From the NCBI GenBank assembly GCA_037693485.1, contig CM075346.1, forward strand, positions 94,718,501 through 94,782,500: DNA of 64,000 nt. Reading direction: 5' to 3'. The DNA comes from Kitagawia praeruptora (taxonomy: Eukaryota; Streptophyta; Magnoliopsida; Apiales; Apiaceae). The number at the start of each line of letters is the position of its first letter. The stretch's first letter is position 1. Below the pieces are notes generated by a model, which made no database searches, was not told where the DNA came from, and was given only the letters and a program-made list of their open reading frames with translations. This document shows positions 10,253 through 21,665 of this stretch, in pieces. Made by a program: the position numbers and the translations under genes.

Positions 10253-11478
10253 TGATAAGTGGATTTTATATCCACTTGGAATGCTTCCGTTCGGCTTAAA
10301 TTGATTGTTTTGGATTCAAGTTTGTGTAGTTTTGATGTGTTTTGTGTAGTTGTGCAGGTTTGCAAGAATATCTAAGCTTTTGTCGTTTTTGGAGATTTAA
10401 TTGATTAAAATTTGGATTTTCTGGGTAGGTTGCGCAGTCTTCACTGTTTTGGCCATATCTGGAGTTCTACAAGTCCGTTTGAGGCCCATAAGCTGTCCAC
10501 GCGAAGCCTGGGAAATTTTCTATAATTCTAAACAGGAGCTAGCCGCGCTGAGAGCGCCCTGCCCGCGCTGAGAGCGCCCGAAATCGCTGGAAATTATGAA
10601 ATTCTATCCTGTTTCGAATTAAATTGTATTTTTAGGTCTTTTTTTGTTGGAAAAGTATTCTAGGGCCTATATAAACACATCCTACCATTGTAAATCATAA
10701 CAATTGATAGATAACAATTCATAGATAACAATTGATAGCTTTTAATCGTATCAAGGTACTTTCGATCTTCAATTCTTTCTTCAATATTATGTTTTCATTC
10801 ATTATCATTATTATTATGTTTTCTTTATTAAATATGTGTAACTAATTCTCTAATCTGAGGATTGGGTAGTATTCCTTGGTATTCATGCATGCTTGATTAC
10901 GTGATTTTCTGCTTTGCTGATCTGTTAATGAGATCTTAACACAATTAGAAGAGTAGCTAACTTTTGATTGTATTCTAGGGATTGTAATAAGCTTGGGAGA
11001 GAAGTTGCAATCTTAGTACATGATTTAACAGACATAATTTGAATATTAGATCGGGAGATTAATAGGAGAATTGTGAGACATATAATTCTTGGCACTCAAC
11101 AGTTTATAGATATACTTTGATTGTATCACGGGAGTGACAATTAGGGTGTAGCTGTAGGCACTATATTGTAACCTGGGAGGGTACAGTATAACTTTAGAAG
11201 AATTGTTTTCAGCAAGGTAGGAACACAGATATCACGTTAATATTGAGCATGTATTGAGACCAAGTGAAGAACCCCAGTTCTTAGATTGTTTTCCCATATA
11301 TTTAAATCTCAGTTTAAAATCAATTCTTAGTGCTTATAATTAGTTCTTGGTTAATTTAGTTAATACACAAACCCACAATTCTTCTCACACACTTCTAGAC
11401 GTAAAGAGATAAGAAACCTGAACTTTGTATTAAATTTAGTCCTTCCCTGCGAACGAACACATAAAAATACTACTAACA
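10253..11478 (+). repeat. 3' LTR of element A
   Basis: It is the same length as the 5' LTR, with TATATAAA at 10668-10675. It ends CTAACA before the TSD tgatc (11479-11483). Confidence 0.95.
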
Positions 11479-11559
11479 TGATCTTAATGGATAACTTGCT
11501 CTTCAACCGTTATGTTTTCAAATTCTATAGACATATAGGGTCTAAGCATAATTAGTGTC
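11479..11559 (+). repeat. 3' LTR of element B, piece 2
   Basis: It continues B's LTR after A (tgatcttaatggataacttg, as at 707-726) and stops at gtgtc (11555-11559), the target duplicated around element C (again at 55420-55424). Confidence 0.9.
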
Positions 11560-12344
11560 TGTTGATGAGTGGATTTCGTAACAACTTTTGAGAGGTTTAT
11601 GGTGAGTTGTAAAGGCTAACGATCAACTAATCAATGGAGAATGGAGGTTTTTTGTGGGGGTTGAACTGAGCTCGAGAGCGTTTACAAGAATCTCGCGAGT
11701 TCCTTTGAGGCTTGTGTCGTGTGTTCTCAAGAATCTCGTAGGTGTATTGCGAGGCTTGTAAAACATGTTCTCAAGGTGCCTACGTACCCTTGTATATATT
11801 GGGATCAAGTTCACGTAGTTCTTTTTAGACTAGAAGTCTGGTTAGGCGGCAATAAACTAGGTTCCTAATTCGTGAGGAACTCCTTTCACCAGAATCAGCC
11901 ACGAATAGGCGACCTAAGTCGAATAGAACTCGAGTTCTAGTCCGACTAGGAGTGTATTTACTAGTTGTAGTTCTATTAGAAGTATTCAAGGATCATCTAC
12001 GCCCAAGGAATACATTCCAATAAGGAGTTAACATTCATAACTTGCTCCTAAAGAATAGGAGGCTTAATCATACTAGAATTCTGCTGGAATAAATCTGTTC
12101 TCGTACAGGAAGCTGTCTCTCAGGAACCTGTCTACAGGAACCTGTCTCTCGGGAAGCTGTCTGCAGGAAGCTGTCTTTCGGGAACCTATCTCTTCGGGAA
12201 CCTGAACCTATCTAGATCCATTTCACATGCTATTTGGCCCCATTTATCTTAAGGGACCTCAATCATAACCCATATTAATCATACGGATTGGATCCTTAAG
12301 CCCAATGGACCCAAATCTAGCCCATGTAGATTTTGGGCACAACA
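11560..12344 (-). repeat. 3' LTR of element C (left copy)
   Basis: Bounded tgttgatgag...gggcacaaca. Bases 12105-12215 hold a run of about six related 16-22 bp words alternating aggaagctgtct and aggaacctgtct. The PPT side is to the right (12345 onward). Confidence 0.9.
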
Positions 12345-12356
12345 ACTACCCCCCGG
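12345..12356 (-). other. Polypurine tract of element C
   Basis: The plus strand reads actaccccccgg directly after the LTR, so on the element strand CCGGGGGGTAGT abuts the LTR start TGTTGTGCCC. This fixes the minus orientation of C. Confidence 0.8.
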
Positions 12357-12479
12357 TTCCTCGAAGTCATAGGATGCGAGAGGAACCTAAATATCCTGAT
12401 ATTTTAAGGTCCAACCCCTTCAGTGCTCCCATGTTTCTTCTGAGTGAACCATGCGGGTCTTTATCTTCTTGCTTGAATC

Positions 12480-12870
12480 GTGACAAGGGCACAAAGTGAA
12501 TCCAATTAGGCGCTGAGTGAATCCTTTGACGAGGGCACAAAGCGAATCTAATTGGGCACTAAGTGAGCCTTAAGAATGCTGAGGGAACCAAGTGAATCCA
12601 AATAAGGGCATAAAGTGAACCTAGTTGGGCGTTATGTGAACCTATGCCGAGGGCACAAAACGAATCCAATAGGGCACTTGATGAATCCTTAAAAGGGACA
12701 AGGTGAATCTTAAGATTGTCAAGGGAACCACGTGAATCCAAATAAGGGCATCAAGTGAACCTAGCTGGGCGTTATGTGAACCTATGCTGAGGGCATAAAA
12801 TGAATCCAAATAAGGCACTGGGTGAATCCTTAAAAGGGCACGAAGTTAACCTTAAAAATCATAACTTGAT
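12480..12870 (-). repeat. Degenerate GTGAATCC repeat array 1 in element C
   Basis: Units of about 25-60 bp are built on gggcacaaagtgaatccaat, gggcgttatgtgaacctatg and similar words. A longer unit of about 130 bp (aagggcataaagtgaacctag...) recurs at about 12602 and 12744. The frames here are repeat artefacts. Confidence 0.6.
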
Positions 12871-14049
12871 TGCTCGAAAGGTTGCTTCATCTGATAAGCT
12901 TCTTTTCATTTGACTATCTAATGTTTGTTTATCAGAGGTACTTTAGGATAAGCTGTGTCCTAGGAGTACTTTCCAATAATGATTCTGCATCTCTCTAGCT
13001 GGCTTCTTGATCTCTCTGTTGTCTATGCTCAGGAACCTGGTGCTCAGGAACCTATGTCTCGAAATCTGGTTCTCAGGAACCTCACTACAGGAAACTGTAC
13101 CTGCACAAATAACAAATTTGTTAGTCTGGGTAGCCTTTTTGTGGTTCCCATGTACTTCTTGATGTCCTCATTGCTGTTGCTAGGCTGACTCGGGCTCTTC
13201 TGCGGGAAGGAACCTGGTCCATTCGTAATCTGCTCAACTACTGCTTCATCAAGAACGTCTTGATACTCATAATCTCTTGACAGTCTTCTCAGCTAATGCT
13301 CATTGCTTCGCGTTTGGTCTTCATATCGAGTACTGAATTTGTCTCTTGACTTATACACTACTTGTGGATTGGAACTTATGACTTAATAGGTCTAAATCGA
13401 GCCCTGGTAATTTTGGTCACAACACTAAGAAAACTAGAAAATATAGATTAGTAATACGAGCTGACTAGCTCACATATAAGTGATGCATGTATGCAAGTAT
13501 GAATGATTATTTGCATTATATATATTGTTACCTTCTCAAGTGGCATATCAATTAACTACTTGACTGATTCAACTAACAACTTCGAGATCATAAACTAAGC
13601 ATATATATTGTGTAAACTTTAAACCTATAGGGCATGATAACATCCTAAGTACAAGTTCACATAAATTTCATTTCTAAGGATCATGCAATATACGCATTAT
13701 AAGCTATATGTATCTAAGCATGACAGAATATAAGATCTCATTGACAGGTAATGTGCATGATAGTTAAGGATATAAAGGCATGAAAGTAGAACTTATCTGT
13801 GCTTCATTGTGCCAGTTTGGATTGAGGTTCCGTTACTGAACCTGGAAGATGGAAGCTCTTCTCAGTGCAAGCTTACATAGAGGAATTGAGCTACCCCCCG
13901 AGCCGTCATGATGCGTGAACCTCCTATAGCTTGTTGAAGTGGTTGACTGAAAACTGCTTATTTCGACTGAATATCACTGAACTTGGAAGCTGTAGCTATA
14001 AACTGTTTCGATCATATACAAGCTTTATAAGTGGGAGTATTCATCTATA
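12871..14049 (-). other. Interior of element C without recognisable gene
   Basis: AT-rich DNA with scattered aggaacctg words (13030-13090) and an internal purine tract copy (gagctaccccccgagcc, about 13888). No ORF with recognisable motifs on either strand. Confidence 0.6.
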
Positions 14050-15115
14050 TATCACTTTGATGAGGGCACAAAGTGAATCCAATTGAGCTCTAGGTGAATC
14101 CTGAAAAGGGCACTTAGAGAATTCAATTGGGCGCTAATTGAATCCTTAGTAGGGCATAAGACGAATCCAGTTGAACTTTAAGTGAATCCTGAGAAGGGCA
14201 CTTAAAGATTTCGATTGGGCGTCAAATGAATCCTTAGTAGGGCATAAGACGAATCCAGTTGAACTTTAAGTGAATCCTGAGAAGGGCACTTAAAGAATTC
14301 GATTGGGCGTCAAATGAATCCTTTTGGCTTTAGGGAGCACGAAGTGAATCCATCCGGGCTCTAGGTGAATCATGGCAAGAGCACGAAGAGAATTCGGATG
14401 GGCACTAAGTGAATTCCTTTGTGGCATCAAGTGAATCCTTATAGGCTCCAAGTGAATCCTGAAGAGGGAACAAAGAGAATCTATAGGGCACATGATGAGT
14501 CATTTCAAATTCTAGGGGCACCAAGTGAATCCGTAAAGGCACAAGGTGAATCCCTTTCAAGGCTTTTCAAGTACAAGCAAACTATAGGTTAGGTTACCCA
14601 TGCTTAGGTTCCCAAAACCTTTAACTAGGTGCCCACATGCTTATGGGACTTTTGAATGCGTGCCTACGATTTATAGGGCTTTTCGAAGTGAATCTTTCGT
14701 GCTTGCAAATCTTTTCTGGCTATCGAGTGCCTGCGGCTAACAGGGCTTTCAAAGTGAATCTTTCTGGGCTCTATGCAAATCCTTATAAGGGCATAAGGTG
14801 AATCCAACTGGTCATTATGTGAACCTCTGCTATGGTCAAAAATCGAAACCAATTGGGCACCAAATGAATCCCTAAAAGGGTGCAAAGAGAATCCATCAAG
14901 ATACCAAAGAAATGCGCGTGGATGCATGAAGCACTAAGTGAATCCTTTTGGGCTCTAAGTGAACCTATACAGGGAAATAGAATCCTTAAGGGCACTGGGT
15001 GAATACATGAAAAATTCTCGGGGAACCTAGTGAATCCTTATGGGCTCTAAGTGAATCCTTGAATGGAGCACAAAGAGAATCCAGAAAGGCACTAGATTAA
15101 TCCTCTAAAGGCATG
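14050..15115 (-). repeat. Degenerate GTGAATCC repeat array 2 in element C
   Basis: More than 25 copies of (a)agtgaatcc or close variants are spaced roughly 25-45 bp apart with words such as gggcacttaaag and gggctctaagtgaatcc. One ~100-bp unit (gcataagacgaatccagttg...) is duplicated at about 14154 and 14240. It shares vocabulary with array 1. Confidence 0.65.
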
Positions 15116-16666
15116 GAGCTCTTGCTGTATGTACACTCTCTTCTATTCAGGTATCGGCTGGCTGGGAACTTCAAGCAGGAAGCTGCTAATCAGAAACTAT
15201 CAACAATTGGCTTATAACAAATGTCAATGAACCTGGAAGCTGTTACATACCAGCTTCAGGTATATATCAATGAACCTGCAAGACGTCAATTACAAGAGAA
15301 TAACGAGTAATCTACTAGACACATATAAATACAACTAGACCTGAAAGCTACTACCTATGAGCTTCAGGTGAGAAACACGGAACCTGTTAACTAAAGGTAA
15401 ATACATGGAACCTATAAGCTGCAGGTAAATATCAAGGAAAGTGCAAGCTGCAGGTAAATATCAAGGAAAGTGCAAGCTGCAGATAAATAACAAGGAATCT
15501 ACGAGATGCAGGTAAATATCAAGGAACCTGCGAGGTGCAGGTAAATATTAAGGAACCTGTAACCTGTTAGGTACATGTGCATTCTAACATCTAGAAACAT
15601 AATTAATACATAATCATAACTTTATCACATATACGACCACAATATCATAGATGTTTAAGCATGCTTTAGGTATAGTAAGAGTTTGCAGAGCATACCTGGG
15701 AGGTTTTCTACGAATATCTAAGCATAAAAGGAGAGGAATCACCTGGATCTTTCTGTAGACTGATCAGATGTGAAGTGGAAGCCTCCGTTAAGATTTGAAA
15801 ACTCATTGACGTGTTCCTGATGCAAGCATGCTGCTCTTCAAGATACTAGACCAAATCAATCCTCAAGGTTCTTGAACCAAATATGAGCTATGAGGTTTCT
15901 AAACTGCATCCTAGCCATGAGGTTCCTGAATTAAATCACGAGCTTCCTGGACCTGATGGTGAGGTTCATGATCTGAATTCTCAAAATTTTGAAATCCTCA
16001 ATTTTCAAAGTACCACATCCAATAGTAATCATACTACCCCCCAGTTCTTCAGGGAGGCTTGTCTTTGATGAAGAACTAACTCCGGTAAGCTTCACAATTC
16101 TTCGATAATCTCTAATAAGTCGTTGAATATTCATCCATGAAGTTGAGTACTGCGTGTTTGCTTCAAGATGCTCATATCATATTCTTGTAGCTACTCTTCA
16201 TCAAAATCTTCAACTATGTCGAATTTTCCTTAACACTCGAATAGATACTATAATTACATCATTCCTGCTTGTAGCTTTAACATATCTTCTCTTTTCTTCT
16301 TTAACTTCTCACGAAACATGTTGAGAATGAACCTCTATACAAATATCCCAATACAGCACCTCTAAGCTTACGCGAGCTAACTCATTGTAAGAAACAAGAG
16401 ATACTTAAAGAGATTACTTGCGAGGTATTTCTCGCAGGTCACTGAATTGAATGAGGTACGTTCCTTGTTTTACAAGCTAAATATAAGCTCATGTATTACG
16501 TAATACAAGGAAAAGAACTACTCATAATTTTGTTGAAAACTACTCGAAAGAAATTGGTTTGCTTACTAGGGAGGTATACATGCACTACCCCCCAGTTCTA
16601 AGAAGGAAATACATATATAAATAAAGGTCTCTCAACTCTACTTTAAGGAAGCTCTCAAACTTTCAG
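15116..16666 (-). other. Interior of element C downstream of gag, with a 29-bp tandem run
   Basis: Bases 15418-15560 contain about five units of roughly 29 bp (ctgcaggtaaatatcaagga...). Copies of the plus-strand word ctaccccccagttct, the complement of an internal purine tract, lie at about 16034 and 16586. No gene is recognised. Confidence 0.55.
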
Positions 16667-17112
16667 CTACTGGTCCCCTCGAGCTATCCATTCTGCGAGC
16701 TTCCCGGCTTTAATCAATTCCTTAATTTGGTCTTTTAGTGCTCTACATTCGGAAGTATCATGGCAATTATCCTCATGGAAGTCACAATATTTCTTCAGAT
16801 CTTTCCTTGCTCCTATAGGTAAAGGTGCAGACTTCATAAATATTCCTTCTTTCCTATAAACCGTGAAGATGTGGTCCACTGAAGCGACCAAAGAGGTATA
16901 ATTGTCGCGCTTTGTCTTCAAATTTGCTTTACTTCTTTTGGAGGAAGCTCGATCCCCAATAACATACGCTTGCGGGCTTGGAGACCTCTCTCGCTTGCTT
17001 CCTTTGTGACTAGCTTCATCTCCAAGATCTTCTATTTCTCTCAGCTTCAACAAGGATTCCTCCACACATTTATACAATTCAGCTTGTTTATAGAACTCAG
17101 CTAGTGTACCAG
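16667..17112 (-). pseudogene. Element C gag, C-terminal part with zinc-knuckle variant
   Basis: On the minus strand this resumes gag after the CACTA insertion G (joining at the duplicated cag). It reads LAEFYKQAELYKCVEESL, parallel to LVDFYAQAEPFRLVEESL in element D. A Lys/Arg/Ser-rich linker follows, then a CDFHEDNCHDTSEC knuckle (CX2HX4HX4C, the second Cys replaced by His, as in D), ending at a stop at 16667. D continues into protease here; C stops, so this is the natural or truncated end of a gag-only ORF. Confidence 0.8.
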
Positions 17113-17134
17113 CACTAGTACAAAACTGATCTTT

Positions 17135-17505
17135 TACGTCGCCTCTTATACGTCGGTTCTGGCCAAAGGCGACGTATAAAGTACTTATATACGTCGGTTC
17201 CGCCTAAAGGCGACGTATAAAGTACTTATATACGTCGGTTGAGGAAAAGGCGACGTATAAAATGCTACTTTATACGTCGGTTGAGGAAAAGGCGACGTAT
17301 AAAATGCTACTTTTTACGTCGGTTGAGGAAAAGGCGACGTATAAAATGCTGTTATATACGTCGGTTGAGGAAAAGGTGACATATAAAACGCTGTTATATA
17401 CGTCGGTTGAAGAAAAGGCGACGTATAAAATTCTTTTTTACATCGGGTCAGGGAAAAGCGACGTATAAAATTCTTATTTACGTCGCTCTTTATATAACCG
17501 ACGTA
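17135..17505. repeat. Left subterminal TACGTCGG array of element G
   Basis: About nine units of 36-40 bp lie in a row. The core is TACGTCGGTTGAGGAAAAGG followed by CGACGTATAAAATGCT. Each unit is a short inverted repeat (TACGTCG ... CGACGTA), so every unit could form a hairpin or serve as a transposase site. Confidence 0.85.
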
Positions 17506-17628
17506 TAAAACCTTTAATTTAATTAAAACCGTAGTTTTCAACTATTGCCCTAAATTATTACACTTCTTCCCCAATTGAACTCTGTTCTTCCCTCTCTCAT
17601 CTCTCTCTCTCTCTGAGAAATTAACGCC

Positions 17629-18024
17629 GTGGGGAAAAGATCCGGTGCATCGGCGGCACATCACCAGCGCCAATACGTCGTCTTCATCGAACGGCCGTTG
17701 GCTTCAATCGACCAACATCTCTCTCCCCTCTCTCTCTCTCCCCAAAAACTTAAGCTTGAGTTGTTGCTCTCTCTCTCCTCTCGCTGTAACCAATTCAAAA
17801 CGTCACCTATAGATACAACTCCCTTGTATCTATATTTGTCATTATTCTCCCTTCAACCGCCACTACAATTCCTAATTGTAGAGACGCCGGAGTTGAGAAA
17901 CGGAGAGAGTGATAGGAAGGAGATGGAGGAGAAGGAGATGGAGAAGTTTGCGCTCCGGCCGTCGACGCCGGCACATAAGAGGATTAAAGAGAGACTGCTT
18001 AGCTCTGCTTCTATATTTAAGCAG
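17629..18024 (+). pseudogene. DGAT1-like first-exon fragment captured by element G
   Basis: The plus-strand frame ends LRPSTPAHKRIKE, then a short stretch, then SIFKQ, followed directly by GT (18025), a splice donor. Plant DGAT1 proteins (diacylglycerol O-acyltransferase 1, the ER enzyme that makes triacylglycerol) have a closely similar segment, P-x-H-R/K-RIKESPLSS-x-x-IFKQ, after a variable acidic N-terminus, and I recall an exon ending there. The following membrane-spanning exons are absent; the next recognisable coding sequence is ORC1. A microsatellite-rich leader (ctctctctc) precedes it. The assignment rests on this one motif from memory. Confidence 0.5.
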
Positions 18025-18309
18025 GTTCTTAGCTCTTCCTTTGTATAATTATAATTCTAGTTGTTGTTAATTTACGGTTTTCTATTCAATTTTCATTGCG
18101 GTTATATTTGAATTTGTGTTTGTTTGAAAGTAAAGAGTATAGAGTATAAAGAATAAGGTCTATGTCTCTTTAGTCCCTATAGAGTTGAAAACACAAAACT
18201 AATAATGAGTGTGCGAGTTTTGTTGCAATTTTAGAATTTGGATTATAGTTCTTACCGGAAAAATTTTGTTGATTAGAATCTAAATTTTGTTGATTAGAAT
18301 CTAAATTAA

Positions 18310-20788
18310 CTAGACACAGGGTTAACTGGAAAAAGGCACTCCATCTTCTGAATGAACGGTTTTCAAATGGAGCAAAAAGTGGTGATAACCGTCCTTGTAT
18401 ATTACTTATTGACGAGCTTGATCTTTTGGTGATCAGAAGTCAATCTGTAAGTTGTAACTTAATCTGGAGTAAAGTCATGAGCATTTGGGCTATTTATTGG
18501 AACCCATGTATTCACACTTGACTTTGATGTCCAGGTCTTATACAACATTCTTGATTGGCCGACTAAACCACATTCCAAGCTACTTATAATAGGTAGAAGA
18601 TTGGACCCTGTTTTATGAAATTCTTTACTTAAGTAGTTTAGTGTGTTGAGCATCACTGTGATATGTATTCTTGTGACTGATACATTTTACAGGTATAACG
18701 AATACCATGGATCTTTCAGAGAAGTTGCTTCCACGCATTTCTAGGCGTATGGGCATCCAAAGACTATGCTTTGGTCCTTATAACTATCAGCAGCTTCAGG
18801 AAATCATCTCAAGCCGCCTTAAAGGAATCGATGCATTTGAGAAACAGGCTATTGAATTCGCTTCTAGAAAGGTTTATACTTTGTATTTGAGCTGAAATTT
18901 TCATCATTATAGACCCAAAAAGTTTCTTGTGTCCAATATGATGCATGGGTCAGCTTGGTATTTACCCAAACCATTATATATTTTGAAATTACCTTGTATT
19001 CTTGTTGAGTTGTATGTGGCTGCTGTATCCGGAGATGCTCGTCGTGCACTTGAGATTTGCAGACGTGTAGCAGAACTTGCTGATTATCGTATGAAGAACT
19101 TATCGAAATCCAACACTACTTTCGAAGGTAAATAGATTCAGTCTTATATCACCAGACATATGTTTTTTGTCATCAAGAGAAATCTAATTATTTGTGGGGT
19201 ATCCGTTTATTGGACAGCATGACCCTAATTCCTGCAAGCAAGTTATTTTTTGCATCCATTCTATGGACAATATAGATGCACAATATTTATAGTCACTCTT
19301 AAAATTCTGTTTATCTTTTAAGTTTTTTTTTTGCTATGTTACTGATTACGTTTGTTATGTTAATCTGATTATTACATAAGATTTTTGTTCTGTCTCACTG
19401 AAAATACATAGGCCTGTGTCAGTCTGTATGTTTTCCTACAGTTGGTAATCTTTGAAAGTCAAAAATATATTTCTATAATCATGATAAGAATCTTAATTAC
19501 CACATGTAATTAAATATTAAATTTTTCACTTAATGTGTCCCTTTATGTCTTCTCTCCAGGAAACGTTCTTGTTGGTATGGCAGAGGTGGAAGCAGCAATA
19601 AAGGAAATGTTTCAGGCTCCTCATATTCAGGTGAATTATAAGCTAAATAACTTTCAAAATTTACAATAAATATTCAATTTAAACCAAATTCCAACTATGT
19701 TAGTTTTATGCTTGACTGGTTTTAACTATCAGTGTAACTGCTTCACCAGTTGATTATGTTTTATATAAAAACTATAATGGTAAAGTATTTGGTAATAGAC
19801 TTGAAGAGAAATTATTTTTTCTCTCAGGTAGAATTATAAGAAAATGATATGATGTTTAAAATAAAAAATATCAAGTGTAGAAACACTTTGGTCAACACCC
19901 AAGCGCAGAGGGGTTTTATTAAAGTAGTTACTCTGTTCCTCATCTTTATGCTACATATGTGTTAGATGATTAATTGTTTTTAGCTGCTTTTGTTATGTTT
20001 GCGAAAATAGAAATTTAACTACATATTGCCTCCGTTATATTCTTTTTTCTCCCCTAGGTAATGAGAAGTTGTTCCAAACTTTGGTGCATGAGTTCCATAA
20101 AACTGGAATGAGTGAAATCACATTTGAGCAGGTGAACATTCAAAGACCTCTTGTTCAAGCTCTTTGAATACAATTTACCATTTGCATTTGGATTTAATTT
20201 ATGTCTATGATCTGAAAATAAAATGCTGGTGCAGATACTTATATAATTGGCATTGCATTAGTAAAACTATATTATTCTGTTGCATAAATATTTATATAGC
20301 TTTAGTTTCCTTTGTAATGGGTGATCAACAAAATCTGTTTTACGAGCGGGATACACGGGTAGTTTGGTTTTTTTTAATGGGTTGTAAATGGCACAGTATC
20401 TTATAACAAATTTTATTTCCTAAAGCTCATGAAAATACTTTATTTCTGTAAAAGCATAGATAAATCGTAATAGCCGCATCAACTTGAATTTCATGTCTTC
20501 CTCACATAGGATTAATAAATACAAATTTAAGTTACTTGGCAATGTACTCCTCTCCAGCTCTATGCTACTGTTCCACACAAATTAAAGAAGCCCCATTATT
20601 TGTGCGCTGCTAATGTAGTGTTAATGAGACCACTTTTGCATTTGGAACCAACAAATTTCATTATGTGTTAATTAGTAAATGATTACTGAAGCATACATTT
20701 TCTGGATGCAGTTGGCAGTCACAGTCTCATGTTTCTGTACTAGTAATGGATAAGCATTTCCTGGTTGGGACTCACTTTTGAAAGTTGG
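18310..20788 (+). pseudogene. ORC1: ORC1-like gene fragment captured by element G (several exons)
   Basis: Plus-strand exons resemble the AAA+ region of origin recognition complex subunit 1. About 18310-18446 has VNWKKALHLLNERF and the Walker B segment CILLIDELDLLV. 18535-18592 has VLYNILDWPTKP. 18693-18871 has TNTMDLSEKLLPRIS and RLCFGPYNYQQLQEI. About 19018-19127 has AVSGDARRALEICRR. 19560-19630 has LVGMAEVEAAIKEMF. 20058-20131 and 20712-20788 (VTVSCFCTSNG) follow. Most are flanked by AG and GT. The Walker A exon and N-terminal domains are missing. The copy is dead: the acceptor before 19018 is lost, 20058-20131 is frame-shifted, and TAA follows CTSNG. Confidence 0.85.
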
Positions 20789-21325
20789 GTAAGCAACATA
20801 TTATCTTCGTATTTTTATTACAGTGCCATTTGAGAAAACTCGGGTCAACCAACAACTATCTCTGCTCCACGAAATGAGTTTCACCGACAACTATGCGAAC
20901 TTACGAGCACTGATCGCCACATCTGGTAATATTTGTGCAGCAATGGCATTACTCCTTCAGAACCTGGGTCGCTAGACAGTTTTTGGGTGCAGGAGAGCAT
21001 GCAATCAACTTGGACTAATTTTACACGCAAGTCTAAAGCAGTTGGGGAAGTTAAATAATTTTGCAGGGGAGAAGCAATATTTTTAAATTCTATCAAATTG
21101 ATAATTGTAATTTCCTTTGTTGTTGGCATTTGAACTTTCTAAAGTAGGTACAACTTGAGTTTAAAGCATTGTTTATCAAGACATGATAAATAATATACAT
21201 GGAAATTTTAATTATTGTAGGTTTTTCATTGTACAAAATTTTGCTAAAGCAGGTTATTTTGATTGTTTAATTAATTTTCTGGGTTGTACAGAAAAATAAA
21301 ATAATTTTTTTTTAATATTTTGGAC
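20789..21325. other. Element G interior, no recognised gene
   Basis: An acceptor-like ttattacag ends at about 20822 and could begin one more decayed ORC1 exon, but the translation does not convince. The rest is AT-rich with nothing recognisable. Confidence 0.4.
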
Positions 21326-21650
21326 CTTATACGTCGGTTGTTTTGAAGAACCGACGTAAAAGATAACAATATACGTCAGTTGTTTAGAAGAACCGATGTA
21401 TAAGGATAACAATATACGTCGTTTGTTTAGAAGAACCGACGTAAAAGGATACAATATACGTCGGTTGTTTACAAAAACCGACGTAAAAGGATACAATATA
21501 CGTCGGTTGTTTACAAGAACCGACGTAAAAGGATACAATATACGTCGCCTTTTTAACCGACGTAAAAGACTCTGATCTTATACGTCGCCAGCCCATACGT
21601 CGCCATTTAACCGACGTATAAGACCTATTTAACCGACGTAAAAGGCCAAT
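21326..21650. repeat. Right subterminal TACGTCGG array of element G
   Basis: About six units of 41-43 bp have the core TACGTCGGTTGTTTAGAAG followed by AACCGACGTAAAAGGA, then shorter units to the terminus. The spacer differs from the left array, but the CGTCGGTT/AACCGACG arms are shared. Confidence 0.85.
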
Positions 21651-21665
21651 TTTCTACTAGTGCAG

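Larger units (their letters stand above)
5758..11478 (+). mobile_element. Element A: complete young non-autonomous Athila-like LTR retrotransposon
   Basis: Both LTRs are exactly 1226 bp (5758-6983 and 10253-11478), begin TGATAAG, end CTAACA, and by eye differ at about three positions. TSD tgatc lies at 5753-5757 and 11479-11483, inside B's 3' LTR. The interior of 3.27 kb has a perfect tRNA-Asp-type primer site, one 317-codon ORF without pol domains, the family hairpin motif, a GCGC-rich patch, a conserved non-coding segment and a terminal polypurine tract. Without pol it must have been mobilised in trans. Near-identical LTRs mean recent insertion. Confidence 0.95.
17113..21662. mobile_element. 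Element G: CACTA (En/Spm-like) transposon carrying host gene fragments
   Basis: The ends read CACTAGTACAAAACTG at the left and, reverse-complemented, CACTAGTAGAAAATTGG at the right. The 3-bp TSD cag lies at 17110-17112 and 21663-21665. Removing 4550 bp plus one cag restores the gag frame of element C. Subterminal arrays built on TACGTCGGTT / AACCGACGTA occupy both ends, as usual for CACTA elements. No transposase is seen. The centre carries a probable DGAT1 first exon and several ORC1 exons in plus orientation, so it is a gene-capturing, non-autonomous copy. Confidence 0.9.

Noticed and set aside
17135..17505. CRISPR-like array of ~38-bp units with palindromic arms
   Set aside because: There are no unique spacers, the setting is plant, and the array lies at the end of a CACTA transposon with a matching array at the other end.
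20822..20935. A further ORC1 exon after the ttattacag acceptor
   Set aside because: The translation aligns only weakly with the ORC1 C-terminus as I remember it; not claimed.
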